NCBI RefSeq assembly: GCF_902167145.1
Contig: NC_050099.1
Coordinates: 243,300,588-243,364,587, forward strand
Length of the DNA stretch: 64,000 bases
Origin: Zea mays
Lineage: Eukaryota > Streptophyta > Magnoliopsida > Poales > Poaceae
Direction: 5' to 3'
Shown: one piece after another, positions 1 to 8,475 of the stretch
Layout of the letters: each line of letters opens with the position of its first letter
Numbering within the stretch: the first letter of the stretch is position 1
Position numbers and translations under genes: made by a program
The notes under the pieces: generated by a model
Told to the model about the DNA's origin: nothing
The model's database searches: none
The model's input: only the letters and a program-made list of their open reading frames with translations

Positions 1-942
1 ATATTTGGGTCTACTAACGAGTCTACATGTGAAGAGTTTAGTAGGATCATGACACAGAAATTCGAAATGTCTATGATGGGGGAGTTGAAGTATTTCTTAG
101 GATTTCAAGTGAAGCAACTCCAAGAAGGCACCTTCATTAGCCAAACGAAGTACACTCAAGACATTCTTGCTAAGTTTGGGATGAAGGATGCCAAACCCAT
201 CAAGACACCCATGGGAACTAATGGGCATCTCGACCTCGACACGGGAGGTAAGTCCGTGGATCAAAAGGTATACCGGTCGATGATTGGTTCATTGCTTTAT
301 TTATGTGCATCTCGACCGGACATTATGCTTTCCGTTTGCATGTGTGCAAGATTCCAAGCCGACCCTAAGGAATCCCACCTTACGGCTGTAAAACGAATCT
401 TGAGATATTTGGCTTATACTCCTAAGTTTGGGCTTTGGTACCCTCGGGGATCCACTTTTGATTTGATTGGTTATTCGGATGCCGATTGGGCAGGGTGTAA
501 GATTAATAGGAAAAGCACATCGGGGACTTGCCAGTTCTTGGGAAGATCCTTGGTGTCTTGGGCTTCAAAGAAGCAAAATTCGGTCGCTCTTTCCACCGCC
601 GAAGCCGAGTACATTGCCGCAGGTCATTGTTGCGCGCAATTGCTTTGGATGAGGCAAACCCTGCGGGACTACGGTTACAAATTAACCAAAGTCCCTTTGC
701 TATGTGATAATGAGAGTGCAATCAAAATGGCCGACAACCCCGTCGAGCATAGCCGCACTAAACACATAGCCATCCGGTATCATTTTCTTAGGGATCACCA
801 ACAAAAGGGAGATATCGAGATTTCTTACATTAACACTAAAGATCAATTAGCCGATATCTTTACCAAGCCTCTTGATGAACAATCTTTTACCAGACTTAGG
901 CATGAGCTCAATATTCTTGATTCTAGAAATTTCTTTTGCTAG
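1..942 (+). CDS. pol C-terminus (reverse transcriptase end and RNase H), partial
   Basis: Frame 1 is open from the first base, so the protein continues upstream of the window. It starts just after the RT catalytic box with IFGSTNES and runs through the RT thumb and the Copia RNase H (motifs [34 protein letters not shown]) to the stop after NFFC. The end is nearly identical to the intact pol at 45922-49164 on the minus strand, so both belong to one family. No break is seen in the visible part. The product would make cDNA from the element RNA in cytoplasmic particles. Confidence 0.9.
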   Translation: MFGSTNESTCEEFSRIMTQKFEMSMMGELKYFLGFQVKQLQEGTFISQTKYTQDILAKFGMKDAKPIKTPMGTNGHLDLDTGGKSVDQKVYRSMIGSLLYLCASRPDIMLSVCMCARFQADPKESHLTAVKRILRYLAYTPKFGLWYPRGSTFDLIGYSDADWAGCKINRKSTSGTCQFLGRSLVSWASKKQNSVALSTAEAEYIAAGHCCAQLLWMRQTLRDYGYKLTKVPLLCDNESAIKMADNPVEHSRTKHIAIRYHFLRDHQQKGDIEISYINTKDQLADIFTKPLDEQSFTRLRHELNILDSRNFFC

Positions 943-1774
943 CTTGCACACATAGCTCATTTGAATACCTTTGATCATATCTGTTTTATATGCTATGACT
1001 AATGTGTCTTCAAGTCTATTTCAAACCAAGTCATAGGTATATTGAAAGGGAATTGGAGTCTTCGGCGAAGACAAAGGCTTCCACTCCGTAACTCATCCTT
1101 CGTCATCACTCCAACCATCTCTCTATTCTTTGGGGGAGAAATGAGCATCAAAGAAAAGGACTTCGTCTTTGGTATAATCTTAACTCATTTACTTATGACC
1201 AAAGGGGAAGAAATTACTTCGAGGGCTCTAATGATTCCGTTTTTGGCGATTCATGCCAAAAAGGGGGAGAAATGACCCCAAAGCAAAAGGACCGCACCAC
1301 CACCAATTTCAAAAACTTAGTGCTTTCCAAAAGTATTTATCAATTGTAATCCTATTGTGTTCAAAAGGGGGAGAAAGTAGTATTTCAAAAATGGTATATC
1401 AAAACCTTCTTGAACACTAAGAGGTGGATCTCTTTTAGGGGGAGTTTTGTTTAGTCAAAGGAAAAGCATTTGAAACAGGGGGAGAAAATTTCAAATCTTG
1501 AAAATGCTTTGCAAACTCCTATTCATTACCTTTGACTATTTGCAAAAGATCTTTGAAATGGATCTACAAAATGATTTGCAAAAACAAAACATGTGGTGCA
1601 AACGTGGTCCAAAATACTAAATAAGAAAGAAACATTCCATGCATATCTTGTAAGTAGTTATATTGGCTCAATTTTCAAGCAACCTTTACACTTACATTAT
1701 GCAAACTAGTTCAATTATGCACATCTCTGTTTGCTTTGGTTTATGTTGGCATCAATCACCAAAAAGGGGGAGAT
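943..1774 (+). other. Copia-1 3' untranslated region with a series of polypurine tracts
   Basis: There is no gene here. Between the pol stop and the LTR the purine run GGGGGAGA, or a close variant, recurs near 1131, 1262, 1367, 1438, 1479 and 1765. The last copy directly abuts the LTR and is the likely primer for plus-strand DNA. Repeated polypurine tracts before the 3' LTR are a known Sirevirus trait. Short ORFs in this stretch have no recognisable content. Confidence 0.75.
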
Positions 1775-1973
1775 TGAAAGGGAATTAGGCTTACACCTAG
1801 TTCCTAAATAATTTTGGTGGTTGAATTGTCCAACACAAATAATTGGACTAACTAGTTTACCCAAGTGTATAGATTATACAGGTGTAAAAGGTTCACACTC
1901 AGCCAATAAAAAGACCAAGTTTTGGATTCAACAAAGGAGCAAAAGGGCAACCGAAGGCAACCCTGGTCTGGGG

Positions 1974-2438
1974 CACCGGACTGTCCGGTGTGCCACCGGA
2001 CAGTGAACAGGACCTGTCCGGTGCACCAGGGGACTCAGACCTAAACTCTTCACTCTCGGGATTTCTCGGAAGCCGGCGCGCTATAATTCACCGGACTGTC
2101 CGGTGTGCACCGGACATGTCCGGTGCTCCAAGGAAGCGCGGTCTCCGGAACTCGCCAGCCTCGGGTTCGCGTGGCAGCCGCTCCGCTAAAATTCACCGGA
2201 CTGTCCGGTGTGCACCGGACTGTCCGGTGTACCAGCGGAGCAACGGCTCTTTTCGGCGCCAACGGCTCCCTGCGGTGCATTTAATGCGCGCACAGCGCGC
2301 GCAGACGTCAGACATGTCCGGTGTGCACCGGACACCCAGGAGGGCCCAGAAGTCAGAAGCTCCAACGGTCAGAATCCAACGGCCGTGATGACGTGGCAGG
2401 GGCACCGGACTGTCCGGTGTGCACCGGACTGTCCGGTG
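1974..2438 (+). repeat. Array of the 17-bp palindrome CACCGGACTGTCCGGTG in U3
   Basis: Full copies lie at 1974-1990, 2403-2419 and 2422-2438, with further full, half or variant copies (for example with ATGTCC in the centre) around 2005, 2090, 2110, 2200, 2215, 2310 and 2325. The spacing is irregular and each copy is its own reverse complement apart from the central base. The array ends about 50 bp before the TATA box. Such palindromes are known in Sirevirus LTRs and are presumed cis-regulatory; that role is not shown by this sequence. Confidence 0.85.
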
Positions 2439-2488
2439 CGCCATCGAGCAGACGCCTCCAGCCAACGGTCAAGTTTGGTGGTTGGGGC

Positions 2489-2496
2489 TATAAATA
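2489..2496 (+). promoter_or_regulatory. TATA box of the Copia-1 LTR
   Basis: TATAAATA lies in the context GGGGCTATAAATACCCC, downstream of the palindromic array. The equivalent box is found at the same relative place in the other Copia LTRs of the window, for example about 7836 and 59225 on plus, and the reverse complement near 44367 and 52473. Transcription should start about 30 bp further on, inside the tandem repeat. Confidence 0.7.
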
Positions 2497-2500
2497 CCCC

Positions 2501-2626
2501 AACCACCCCACCATTCATTGCATCCAAGTTTTCCCACTTTTCAACCACCCCACCATTCATTGCATCCAAGTTTTCCCACTTTTCAACCACCCCACCATTC
2601 ATTGCATCCAAGTTTTCCCACTTTTC
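2501..2626 (+). repeat. Three perfect tandem copies of a 42-bp unit
   Basis: Units at 2501-2542, 2543-2584 and 2585-2626 read alike, each starting AACCACCCCACC and ending CCCACTTTTC. They lie immediately after the TATA box, so they cover the predicted transcription start. The reverse-strand relatives of this LTR have a single unit here (near 44330-44370 and 52440-52475). Confidence 0.95.
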
Positions 2627-3146
2627 AACCACTTACAAGAGCTAGGCATTCAATTCTAGACACATTCAAAGAGATCAAATCCTCTCCAATTCCACACAAA
2701 ACCCTAGTGACTAGTGAGAGTGATTTGCCGTGTTCATTTGAGCTCTTGCGCTTGGATTGCTTCTTTTCTTTCTCACTTGTTCTTGAGACCACAACTCCAT
2801 TGTAATCAAGGCAAGAGGCACCAATTGTGTGGTGGCCCTTGCGGGGAAGTTTTGTTCCCGGCTTTGATTTGAGAAGAGAAGCTCACTCGGTCCGAGGGAT
2901 CGTTTGAGAGAGGGAAGGGTTGAAAGAGACCCGGCCTTTGTGGCCTCCTCAACGGGGAGTAGGTTTGAGAGAACCGAACCTCGATAAAACAAATCCGTGT
3001 GTCACACTTCATTATTTGCTCGCGATTTGTTTTGCGCCCTCTCTCGCGGACTCGTTTATATTTCTAACGCTAACCCGGCTTGTAGTTGTGTTTATATTTG
3101 TAAATTTCAGTTTCGCCCTATTCACCCCCCCTCTAGGCGACTATCA

Positions 3147-3266
3147 GAACCTTTGGCACCTGTATAACTTATACACTAGAGCAAACTAGTTAGTCTAATT
3201 ATTTGCGTTGGGCAATTCAACCACCAAAATCATTTAGGAAATAGGTGTAAGCCTAATTCCCTTTCA
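3147..3266 (-). repeat. LTR-B: terminal fragment of a reverse-strand Copia LTR
   Basis: The reverse complement starts TGAAAGGGAATTAGGC and matches the first about 120 bases of the LTRs at 25684 and 53196 (minus strand). It ends abruptly at 3147, where Copia-1 joins. The sequence after 3266 is the inside of a different LTR (LTR-A), with CTTTC at 3267-3271 as its likely target duplication. The rest of LTR-B is off-window. It is older than Copia-1 and younger than LTR-A. Confidence 0.75.
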
Positions 3267-3503
3267 CTTTCCCTCTCTCAAACGGTCACTTAGACCGAGT
3301 GAGCTTCTCTTCTCAATCAAACAGAACACAAAGTTCCCGCAAGGACCACCACACAATTGGTGTCTCTTGCCTCGGTTATAATTGAGTTTGCACAAAAATA
3401 ATGAGAAAGAAAAGAAGCAATCCAAGCGCAAGAGCTCAAATGAACACAAATGTCACTCTCTCTAGTCACTATTTGATTTGGAGTGATTCTGGACTTGGGA
3501 GAG
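3267..3503 (-). repeat. LTR-A, left piece (reverse Copia LTR split by Gypsy-1)
   Basis: This matches the inner part of the reverse LTR at 44036-44280, including the stretch around GACCGAGTGAGCTTC. It stops at 3503, where Gypsy-1 begins, and resumes at 24925 after the GAGAG duplication. Its left end is cut by LTR-B. It is diverged from the intact LTRs by several indels and is therefore an older copy. Confidence 0.8.
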
Positions 3504-4059
3504 TGTAACGCCCTGAATTTGGGGGTAGAATTTTTTCTTCTTTTCTCTCACCAAATTCGGGCGTTACTCGCTTTTATCTTTCCCCGTTTTGCTCATTCTT
3601 CCCAATTTCAAACCAGTATAGTGACAGGTGTTCGTGTCATGTATAAACCAAAACCTAAGTGTCATGGGTGTTGCATCATGCCGAAGCACATTTCTTGGTC
3701 TGATGTTGAGTGTTCGTCTCGTTCCGTTCCGGATTTCGATTTGCGATTTAATTCCGTTTAGTGGTCCGCGCGCGTCGTGGGTTTTCGATCCGCGAAGTGG
3801 CCCGGCCCAGCCCAGCCCAGCCCGGCCCTGCCCAGCCCGATCCGGCCCGGCCCTGCGCGCCCCTGGCGCCCCCCCATGCGCCCCCCCATGCGCCCCCCTT
3901 CTCTCTCTCTCTCTCATTTGGATCTCCCGCGCAACAACCTCTCCTCTCCCTCTTCCACCTCTCTCTCCCCGTGGTGCCCTAGGAATTGGAGACGGCGATC
4001 ACCGGATTTTGGACCCCGAGGTGAGCTCCCCTCCCCTTCTTCTCTCTCTCTCTCTCCCT

Positions 4060-4545
4060 CCTCTTCTTCCCCCCCACGCGCGCCCCCCCTTTCTTCCCCT
4101 GCTCGCGCGCGCCCCTGCCCGCCCCGGCCGCGGCGGCGCTCGCCCGCCCTCCCCCGGCGGTGGCGGCGCTCCCCGCCCCTCCTCTCGCGCGGCGGCGTTC
4201 GCCCGCCCTTCCCCCGGCCGCGGCGGCGTTCGCCCGCCCCTCCCCCGGCCCCGCGGCGGCGCTCCCCGCCCCTGCCCGTCCGCGGCGGCGGCGCCCGCCC
4301 CTCCTCGGCCCCGCGGCGGCGCCCCCCGCCCCTCCCCCGGCCCGCGGCGGCGATCCCGCCCGCCCCTGCTCGCCGGTGCGCGGCCCCCGGCGCGGCCTCC
4401 GGCCCCCGGCGCGGCCCCGGCCGGCCCAGCCGCCCCTGGCCGGTTCAACCGCCCCCCCGGTTCAACCGCCCCGGTCCCGGCTCGGCCGCCCCGTGCCCCG
4501 GCTCGGCCGCCCGTTCCCGCGCTCGGCCTCGTCCGACCGTGTCCC
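4060..4545. repeat. CCG/CGG low-complexity block in the Gypsy-1 LTR
   Basis: A run of CCCCGGC, GCGGCGGCG and CGCCCGCCCC words without stable period makes every frame open on both strands. The proline, alanine and arginine chains these encode have no domain and differ in length between the two LTRs (the counterpart is at about 22330-22800), as expected of replication slippage rather than selection. Confidence 0.85.
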
Positions 4546-4617
4546 CGCTCGCCCGCGCTCGTGGTGATTATTTTTGTTAGTTGATGGTTAATGTCAAACT
4601 CCGTTAGTTAGCGTGCT

Positions 4618-4930
4618 GCGTCGCGCGCTTCGCCGCGCGACGGATTGTCTAATTTCAGATTCTATCTGTGTGTTGCGTCGTGCGCTTCGTCGCGCGACGA
4701 TCCATTTTAATTTCAGGTTGTTTAAGGTGTAACGCCGCGTGTGTATTCACGCGACGTTCCACTTTGGACTCAGTTTAGTCGACGTATGCCGTCGTGCGTT
4801 TCGTCGCGCGACGCTTAACGTCTCCTCATAACCAAGGCGAAGTGTCTCGTTGCGTGCCCGGTCGCGCGACGAGTCGTTAACTTCTTAATTTGTTTTAGAG
4901 TGCTATGTCGCGCGTCTCGACGCGCGACCA
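4618..4930. repeat. Six spaced hairpin-like CG repeats in the LTR
   Basis: The first unit is a perfect 9-bp stem, CGTCGCGCG at 4619-4627 and CGCGCGACG at 4634-4642. Five related units follow near 4677, 4731, 4789, 4842 and 4904, each pairing a CGTCG-like arm with CGCGCGACG or a variant about 55-65 bp apart. All are retained in the 3' LTR (about 22936-23248). Confidence 0.75.
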
Positions 4931-6148
4931 TCCTTTTTATTTATCTCCACCTGCTTATAATGATTAGACATGAAACATGACTTTACTTTACGCTAAACAT
5001 AGTGTCTACATTAAATTTCCTTCCATTAAGCGAGTGGTTAATTTATAATCATGTAACGCGATCGTTTCTCGACTGTCTTTTCCTCTTTCTCTCTTAACCG
5101 TACTCGCGAGCCCGCGTGAAACGTCTGTTTACTTATTGCATTCTATTGAATGGTGTACTGTTCTTTTGTATTAAATATGTGGATGTATGTATGTTTGCGC
5201 TCGCATAGAGAACGATCCGGTCGGAGAACCCGAAGAACCCGCAGGAGAAGCCCCTGAGCAGCAGTCGGTTGGTGGAGGCAAGTGTCCTTTGACCTATCTC
5301 TGTCCTATTCATTATTTAATTCACCTCCCGCTTTACATATTTATACCCAAGGTTTGACTAGCTTTTGTTATCCATGTCCTTGTTTACCTATCTGGGTTGG
5401 ATTATTATTGTTTAGCTTTATGCTATTGCTTAACTCTAATCAATGAACATGATAAGATTATCTATGATACGCTGTTTTCCCTTCTCTTATTATGATGTTG
5501 TACTTGTGGCTTTAAGGGGGCTCGAGCGGTTTCTCGAGTGCCTCTCCGTAAGGACCTGTTCTATGGATGACCGCCCGGGAAAACAGTGCAACCATGAGGG
5601 TGGAATGGGGTGCCCTTAGCTGAATAATTAGAGGATCTGGGGTGTAGTTCGCTTCGCCGTCGTGCCGTCAATGGGGCTCGGTGTATGCGGCTCGCTCTGC
5701 CAAGGTTGATTTGTCCCTTGGGGAGGAGTGCGGTACATTTAGGAAACCTAACAGGCGGCTACAGCCCCGGGGAATCTTTGTAAAGGCTACGTAGTGAGAC
5801 CCTGCCTATTCACCTTGGTAGTGTTTAAGGGTTTGATCGGCCCGAGGCAAGAAGGAATCACGGCTTGTGGGTAAAGTGCACAACCTCTGCAGAGTGTTTG
5901 AAAACTGATATATCAGTCGTGCTCGCGGTTATGAGCGGCCAAGGGAGCTCCAGTGATTAGTGGTACTTGATCAGAGACATTATGGTACAGGTGGCTATGA
6001 GATCGATGGCTTTGGCTATGACTATGGTGCTGGTAAGTGGTACTCTTTCCGTTTGGAAAGGAGTACGTTTGGGTTAATAACGTGGGTTAAATCTAAAACT
6101 TGGCTTTCTATACTAGAAATAATAATCTGACCAACTAAAAGCAACTGC

Positions 6149-6343
6149 TTGACTTATCCCCACATAAAGCTAGTCCACTACAGCCAAACAGGATACTTGC
6201 TGAGTATGTTGATGTGTACTCACCCTTGCTCTACACACCAAACCCCCCCATCCCCAGGTTGTCAGCATTGCAACCACTGCTCAGGAGAAGATGAAGCTGT
6301 GGAAGGAGACTTCCAGGAGTTCCAAGACTACGACGAGTTCTAG
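6149..6343 (+). other. Small ORF (64 codons) kept in both Gypsy-1 LTRs
   Basis: The ORF starts MTYPHIKL and ends with an acidic tail, GDFQEFQDYDEF. The copy in the 3' LTR (24468-24662) is open over the same length with one residue changed. No domain is recognised. The LTRs are similar enough that conservation proves little, so coding status is undecided. Confidence 0.25.
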
Positions 6344-6604
6344 GCGTGGGTTAGCGGCAACCCCCAGTTGGCTGCCTGTGAAGGCCGCATTTATCTGCGT
6401 TTCTTTTCCGCACTTTGATTTATTGTAATGACTATATGGACGTCTCAGACGTATGATGTAATCGACTATTATTTCCCTTTTAATACTATTTGAGCACTGT
6501 GTGATGATGTCCATGTTATGTAACTGCTGTGTACGTGAATAACTGATCCTGGCACGTACATGGTTCGCATTCGGTTTGCCTTCTAAAACCGGGTGTGACA
6601 TAAG

Positions 6605-6617
6605 TGGTATCAAAGCC
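6605..6617 (+). other. Primer binding site of Gypsy-1
   Basis: TGGTATCAAAGCC lies 4 bp after the LTR end (6600). It resembles the complement of the 3' end of initiator methionine tRNA, the usual minus-strand primer of this group, with one difference from the Copia version TGGTATCAGAGCC. Confidence 0.75.
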
Positions 6618-6819
6618 GTGCTAACTGTAGGACCGCTAACCTGCCTTGACTTTGATATCCCTTCAAAAGTTGGTCATACCGACCAAACCTATGTTCTACT
6701 ATATATTATACCTTGCTGAAAATTTGTGTTTTATTCTAATCCTTCATTTATTTATGATTCATTACTTGCTGGTCATATTGATTCTGTTCTCACCCTTTTG
6801 CTTGCGATGTCTTTTGTAG

Positions 6820-7183
6820 ATGGCTCGACTTAGACACACTGCACGAAAGTCTGTCATCCCCTTCTTACCCTCCCGCCTTGCTGAGCGTCCGCTTCGCCGT
6901 CCCGTGGACGGACAGTCCAGCCACTTGGAGAGACTGCACCACCGCCTGCATGAGGAGCAGGAACGTCGACGACAGGAGCAGCAGGGCTCTTCCTTCTCGC
7001 TCCACCAGGAGATAGAGTCCGTGAGGAGCTGCTCCCCCGTGCTTCCTCTGGAGGCGCCCCCTGCACCACCACTGGGCGCCCCAGCATCTGGAGTAGCTGC
7101 TGGAGGAGACCCAGACGACGGAGGTGGCGACGACAGCTCGAGCCACGACACCGACCTCTCTGCTAACCATGAGCCGGAAGGAT
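6820..7183 (+). pseudogene. Gypsy-1 extra ORF upstream of gag, 5' part
   Basis: The ORF starts MARLRHTARKS and runs 121 codons to the insertion point of Copia-2, ending in EPEG. After Copia-2 and one copy of AGGAT are skipped, the same frame continues at 16139 to a stop at 16788, giving an ancestral protein of about 337 residues. This half is basic at the start (RLAERPLRRP), then glutamine/arginine-rich and acidic. I recognise no domain. It is in the sense direction and lies between the primer site and gag. Its function is unknown. Confidence 0.7.
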
Positions 7184-8426
7184 TGAAAGGGAAATGTGCC
7201 CTTGGGCCATTTCTAAGTATTTTGGTGATTGAGTGCCAACACAAGTGCTTAAATGTGAATCTATGCCCATGGATGAACAAAGTGCAAATCAAGAGTAAAG
7301 GTATGTTTCTAAGCCTTAGTACATTGGTTTTGTGTACTAATATACTTGTCTAAGTGTTAGAAACAGAAAGAAGAAGAAAAGAAAAGAGGTGAAAAAGGCT
7401 TGGCTGTGTACAGCCAAGACTCAGCTCTGTCTGGCACACCGGACTGTCCGGTGGTGCACCGGACAGTGTCCGGTGCGCCAGGCTGCCTCGAGCAAAGTGG
7501 CCGCTCTCGGGAATTCACCGACGGCGTACGGCTAAAATTCACCGGACTGTCCGGTGAGCCAACGGTCAGCCGGGCCAACGGTCGGCCGCGGAATCCGGGC
7601 GCGACACGTGGCCGAGCCAACGGTCGGAAGGGGGCACCGGACTGTCCGGTGTGCACCGGACATGTCCGGTGCGCCAACGGCTCCCGCATCTGCAACGGTC
7701 GGCTTCGCCATTTAAGGAAGGAAATCGGGCACCGGACAGTGTCCGGTGTGCACCGGACTGTCCGGTGCGCCCAACGACAGAAGGCAAGAAAGGCCTTCCA
7801 GATTTGCTCTCAACGGCTCCTAGCTGCCTTGGGGCTATAAAAGGGACCCCTAGGCGCATGGAGGAGGATACTAAGCAACCTTAGAGCATTCTTGATCATC
7901 CACGCTCAGTCTTTGCGCATTCGTTTGTCATTCTCAGTGATTCGAGCTCCGTTCTAGTGAGAACTTTGAGATAGTTTTTTTGAGCTCGATTCTTGGCCGT
8001 GTGTGTGCGCATTTTGCTGTGGATTTGTGTGTGTTGCTTCCCTTCCTTACTCCGTGATTCTTTGTGAACATCAAAAGTGTAAGGGCGAGAGGCTCCAAGT
8101 TGTGGAGATTCCTCGCGAACGGGATAAGAAAAGAAAAGCATAACACTGTGGTATTCAAGTTGATCATTGGATCACTTGAGAGGAGTTGAGTGCAACTCTC
8201 GTCCGTTGGGACGCCACAACGTGGAGTAGGCAAGTTTTGTACTTGGCCGAACCACGGGATAAACCACTGTGTCTTCTCTGTGTTGAACTCTTTGTGGTTA
8301 TCGTATTGTGCAAGATCTTCTCTCTAGCCACTTGGCATTAACTGTGCTAACGTTTAACCAAGTTTTGTGGCTTAAGTTTTTAAGTTTTACAGGATCACCT
8401 ATTCACCCCCCCTCTAGGTGCTTTCA
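7184..8426 (+). repeat. 5' LTR of Copia-2
   Basis: It starts TGAAAGGGAAATGTGCCC, ends GGTGCTTTCA, and is 1243 bp. The palindromic array spans about 7437-7770, and a TATA box (CTATAAAAG) lies at 7835-7843. It is clearly a different LTR family from Copia-1 and Copia-4 over most of its length, yet shares the first eight bases, the palindrome and the C-run near the 3' end. The solo LTR at 58519 belongs to the same family. Confidence 0.95.
7835..7843 (+). promoter_or_regulatory. TATA box of the Copia-2 5' LTR
   Basis: CTATAAAAG in the context TTGGGGCTATAAAAGGGACC lies about 65 bp after the last palindrome copy. The same box is in the 3' LTR (about 15539-15547) and the solo LTR (about 59224-59232). 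Confidence 0.7.
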
Positions 8427-8428
8427 AT

Positions 8429-8441
8429 TGGTATCAGAGCC
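8429..8441 (+). other. Primer binding site of Copia-2
   Basis: TGGTATCAGAGCC lies two bases after the LTR end and is complementary to the 3' end of initiator methionine tRNA, the standard primer of plant Copia elements. The gag ATG follows only about 35 bp later. Confidence 0.85.
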
Positions 8442-8475
8442 GTTCTCTTCACAAAGGGACTAACCGCCCGAAGAG

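Larger units (their letters stand above)
1..3146 (+). mobile_element. Copia-1: 3' part of a Sirevirus-type Ty1/Copia retrotransposon
   Basis: Visible parts in order are the end of pol, a long 3' untranslated region, a polypurine tract at about 1761-1773 and a complete 3' LTR (1775-3146). The 5' half lies outside the window. The LTR starts TGAAAGGG and ends CTATCA, the same termini as the intact reverse element at 43810-53196. The sequence after 3146 is the interior of another, reverse LTR, so Copia-1 inserted into LTR-B and GAACC (3147-3151) is the expected right target duplication. Its left partner is off-window and cannot be checked. Confidence 0.9.
1775..3146 (+). repeat. 3' LTR of Copia-1
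   Basis: It starts TGAAAGGGAATTAGG directly after the polypurine tract and ends GGCGACTATCA. It is 1372 bp long. The U3 part carries the palindromic array (1974-2438), followed by a TATA box (TATAAATA, 2489-2496) and a tandem triplication (2501-2626). It is about 90 bp longer than the 1280 bp LTRs of its relative at 43810-53196, and the two extra 42-bp units explain most of that difference. Confidence 0.9.
3504..6600 (+). repeat. 5' LTR of Gypsy-1
   Basis: It starts TGTAACGCCCTGAATTTGG and ends GGGTGTGACA. It is 3097 bp, long even for this clade. Within it are an AGCCC/CGGCCC repeat near 3798-3860, a CCG-rich low-complexity block (about 4060-4540), six hairpin-like CG repeats (4618-4930), and an ordinary AT-balanced second half. 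No host gene is recognised. The 3' LTR is 3141 bp and differs mainly by indels in the CCG block. Confidence 0.95.

Noticed and set aside
1974..2438. Spaced palindromes resembling a CRISPR array
   Set aside because: Spacing is irregular, the repeats lie in retrotransposon LTRs of a eukaryote, and no cas gene is present.
1990..2659. Overlapping ORFs across the palindromic arrays (also 7357-7859, 15052-15566, 58670-59264)
   Set aside because: The repeated CACCGGACTGTCCGGTG has no stop in most frames, and the encoded HRTVRCAPD-type repeats are shadows of a non-coding repeat.
3628..4584. Long proline/alanine/arginine-rich ORFs in the Gypsy-1 LTRs (also 22037-22903 and minus-strand ORFs)
   Set aside because: They come from the CCG-rich low-complexity block, are open in many frames at once, and change length between the two LTRs.
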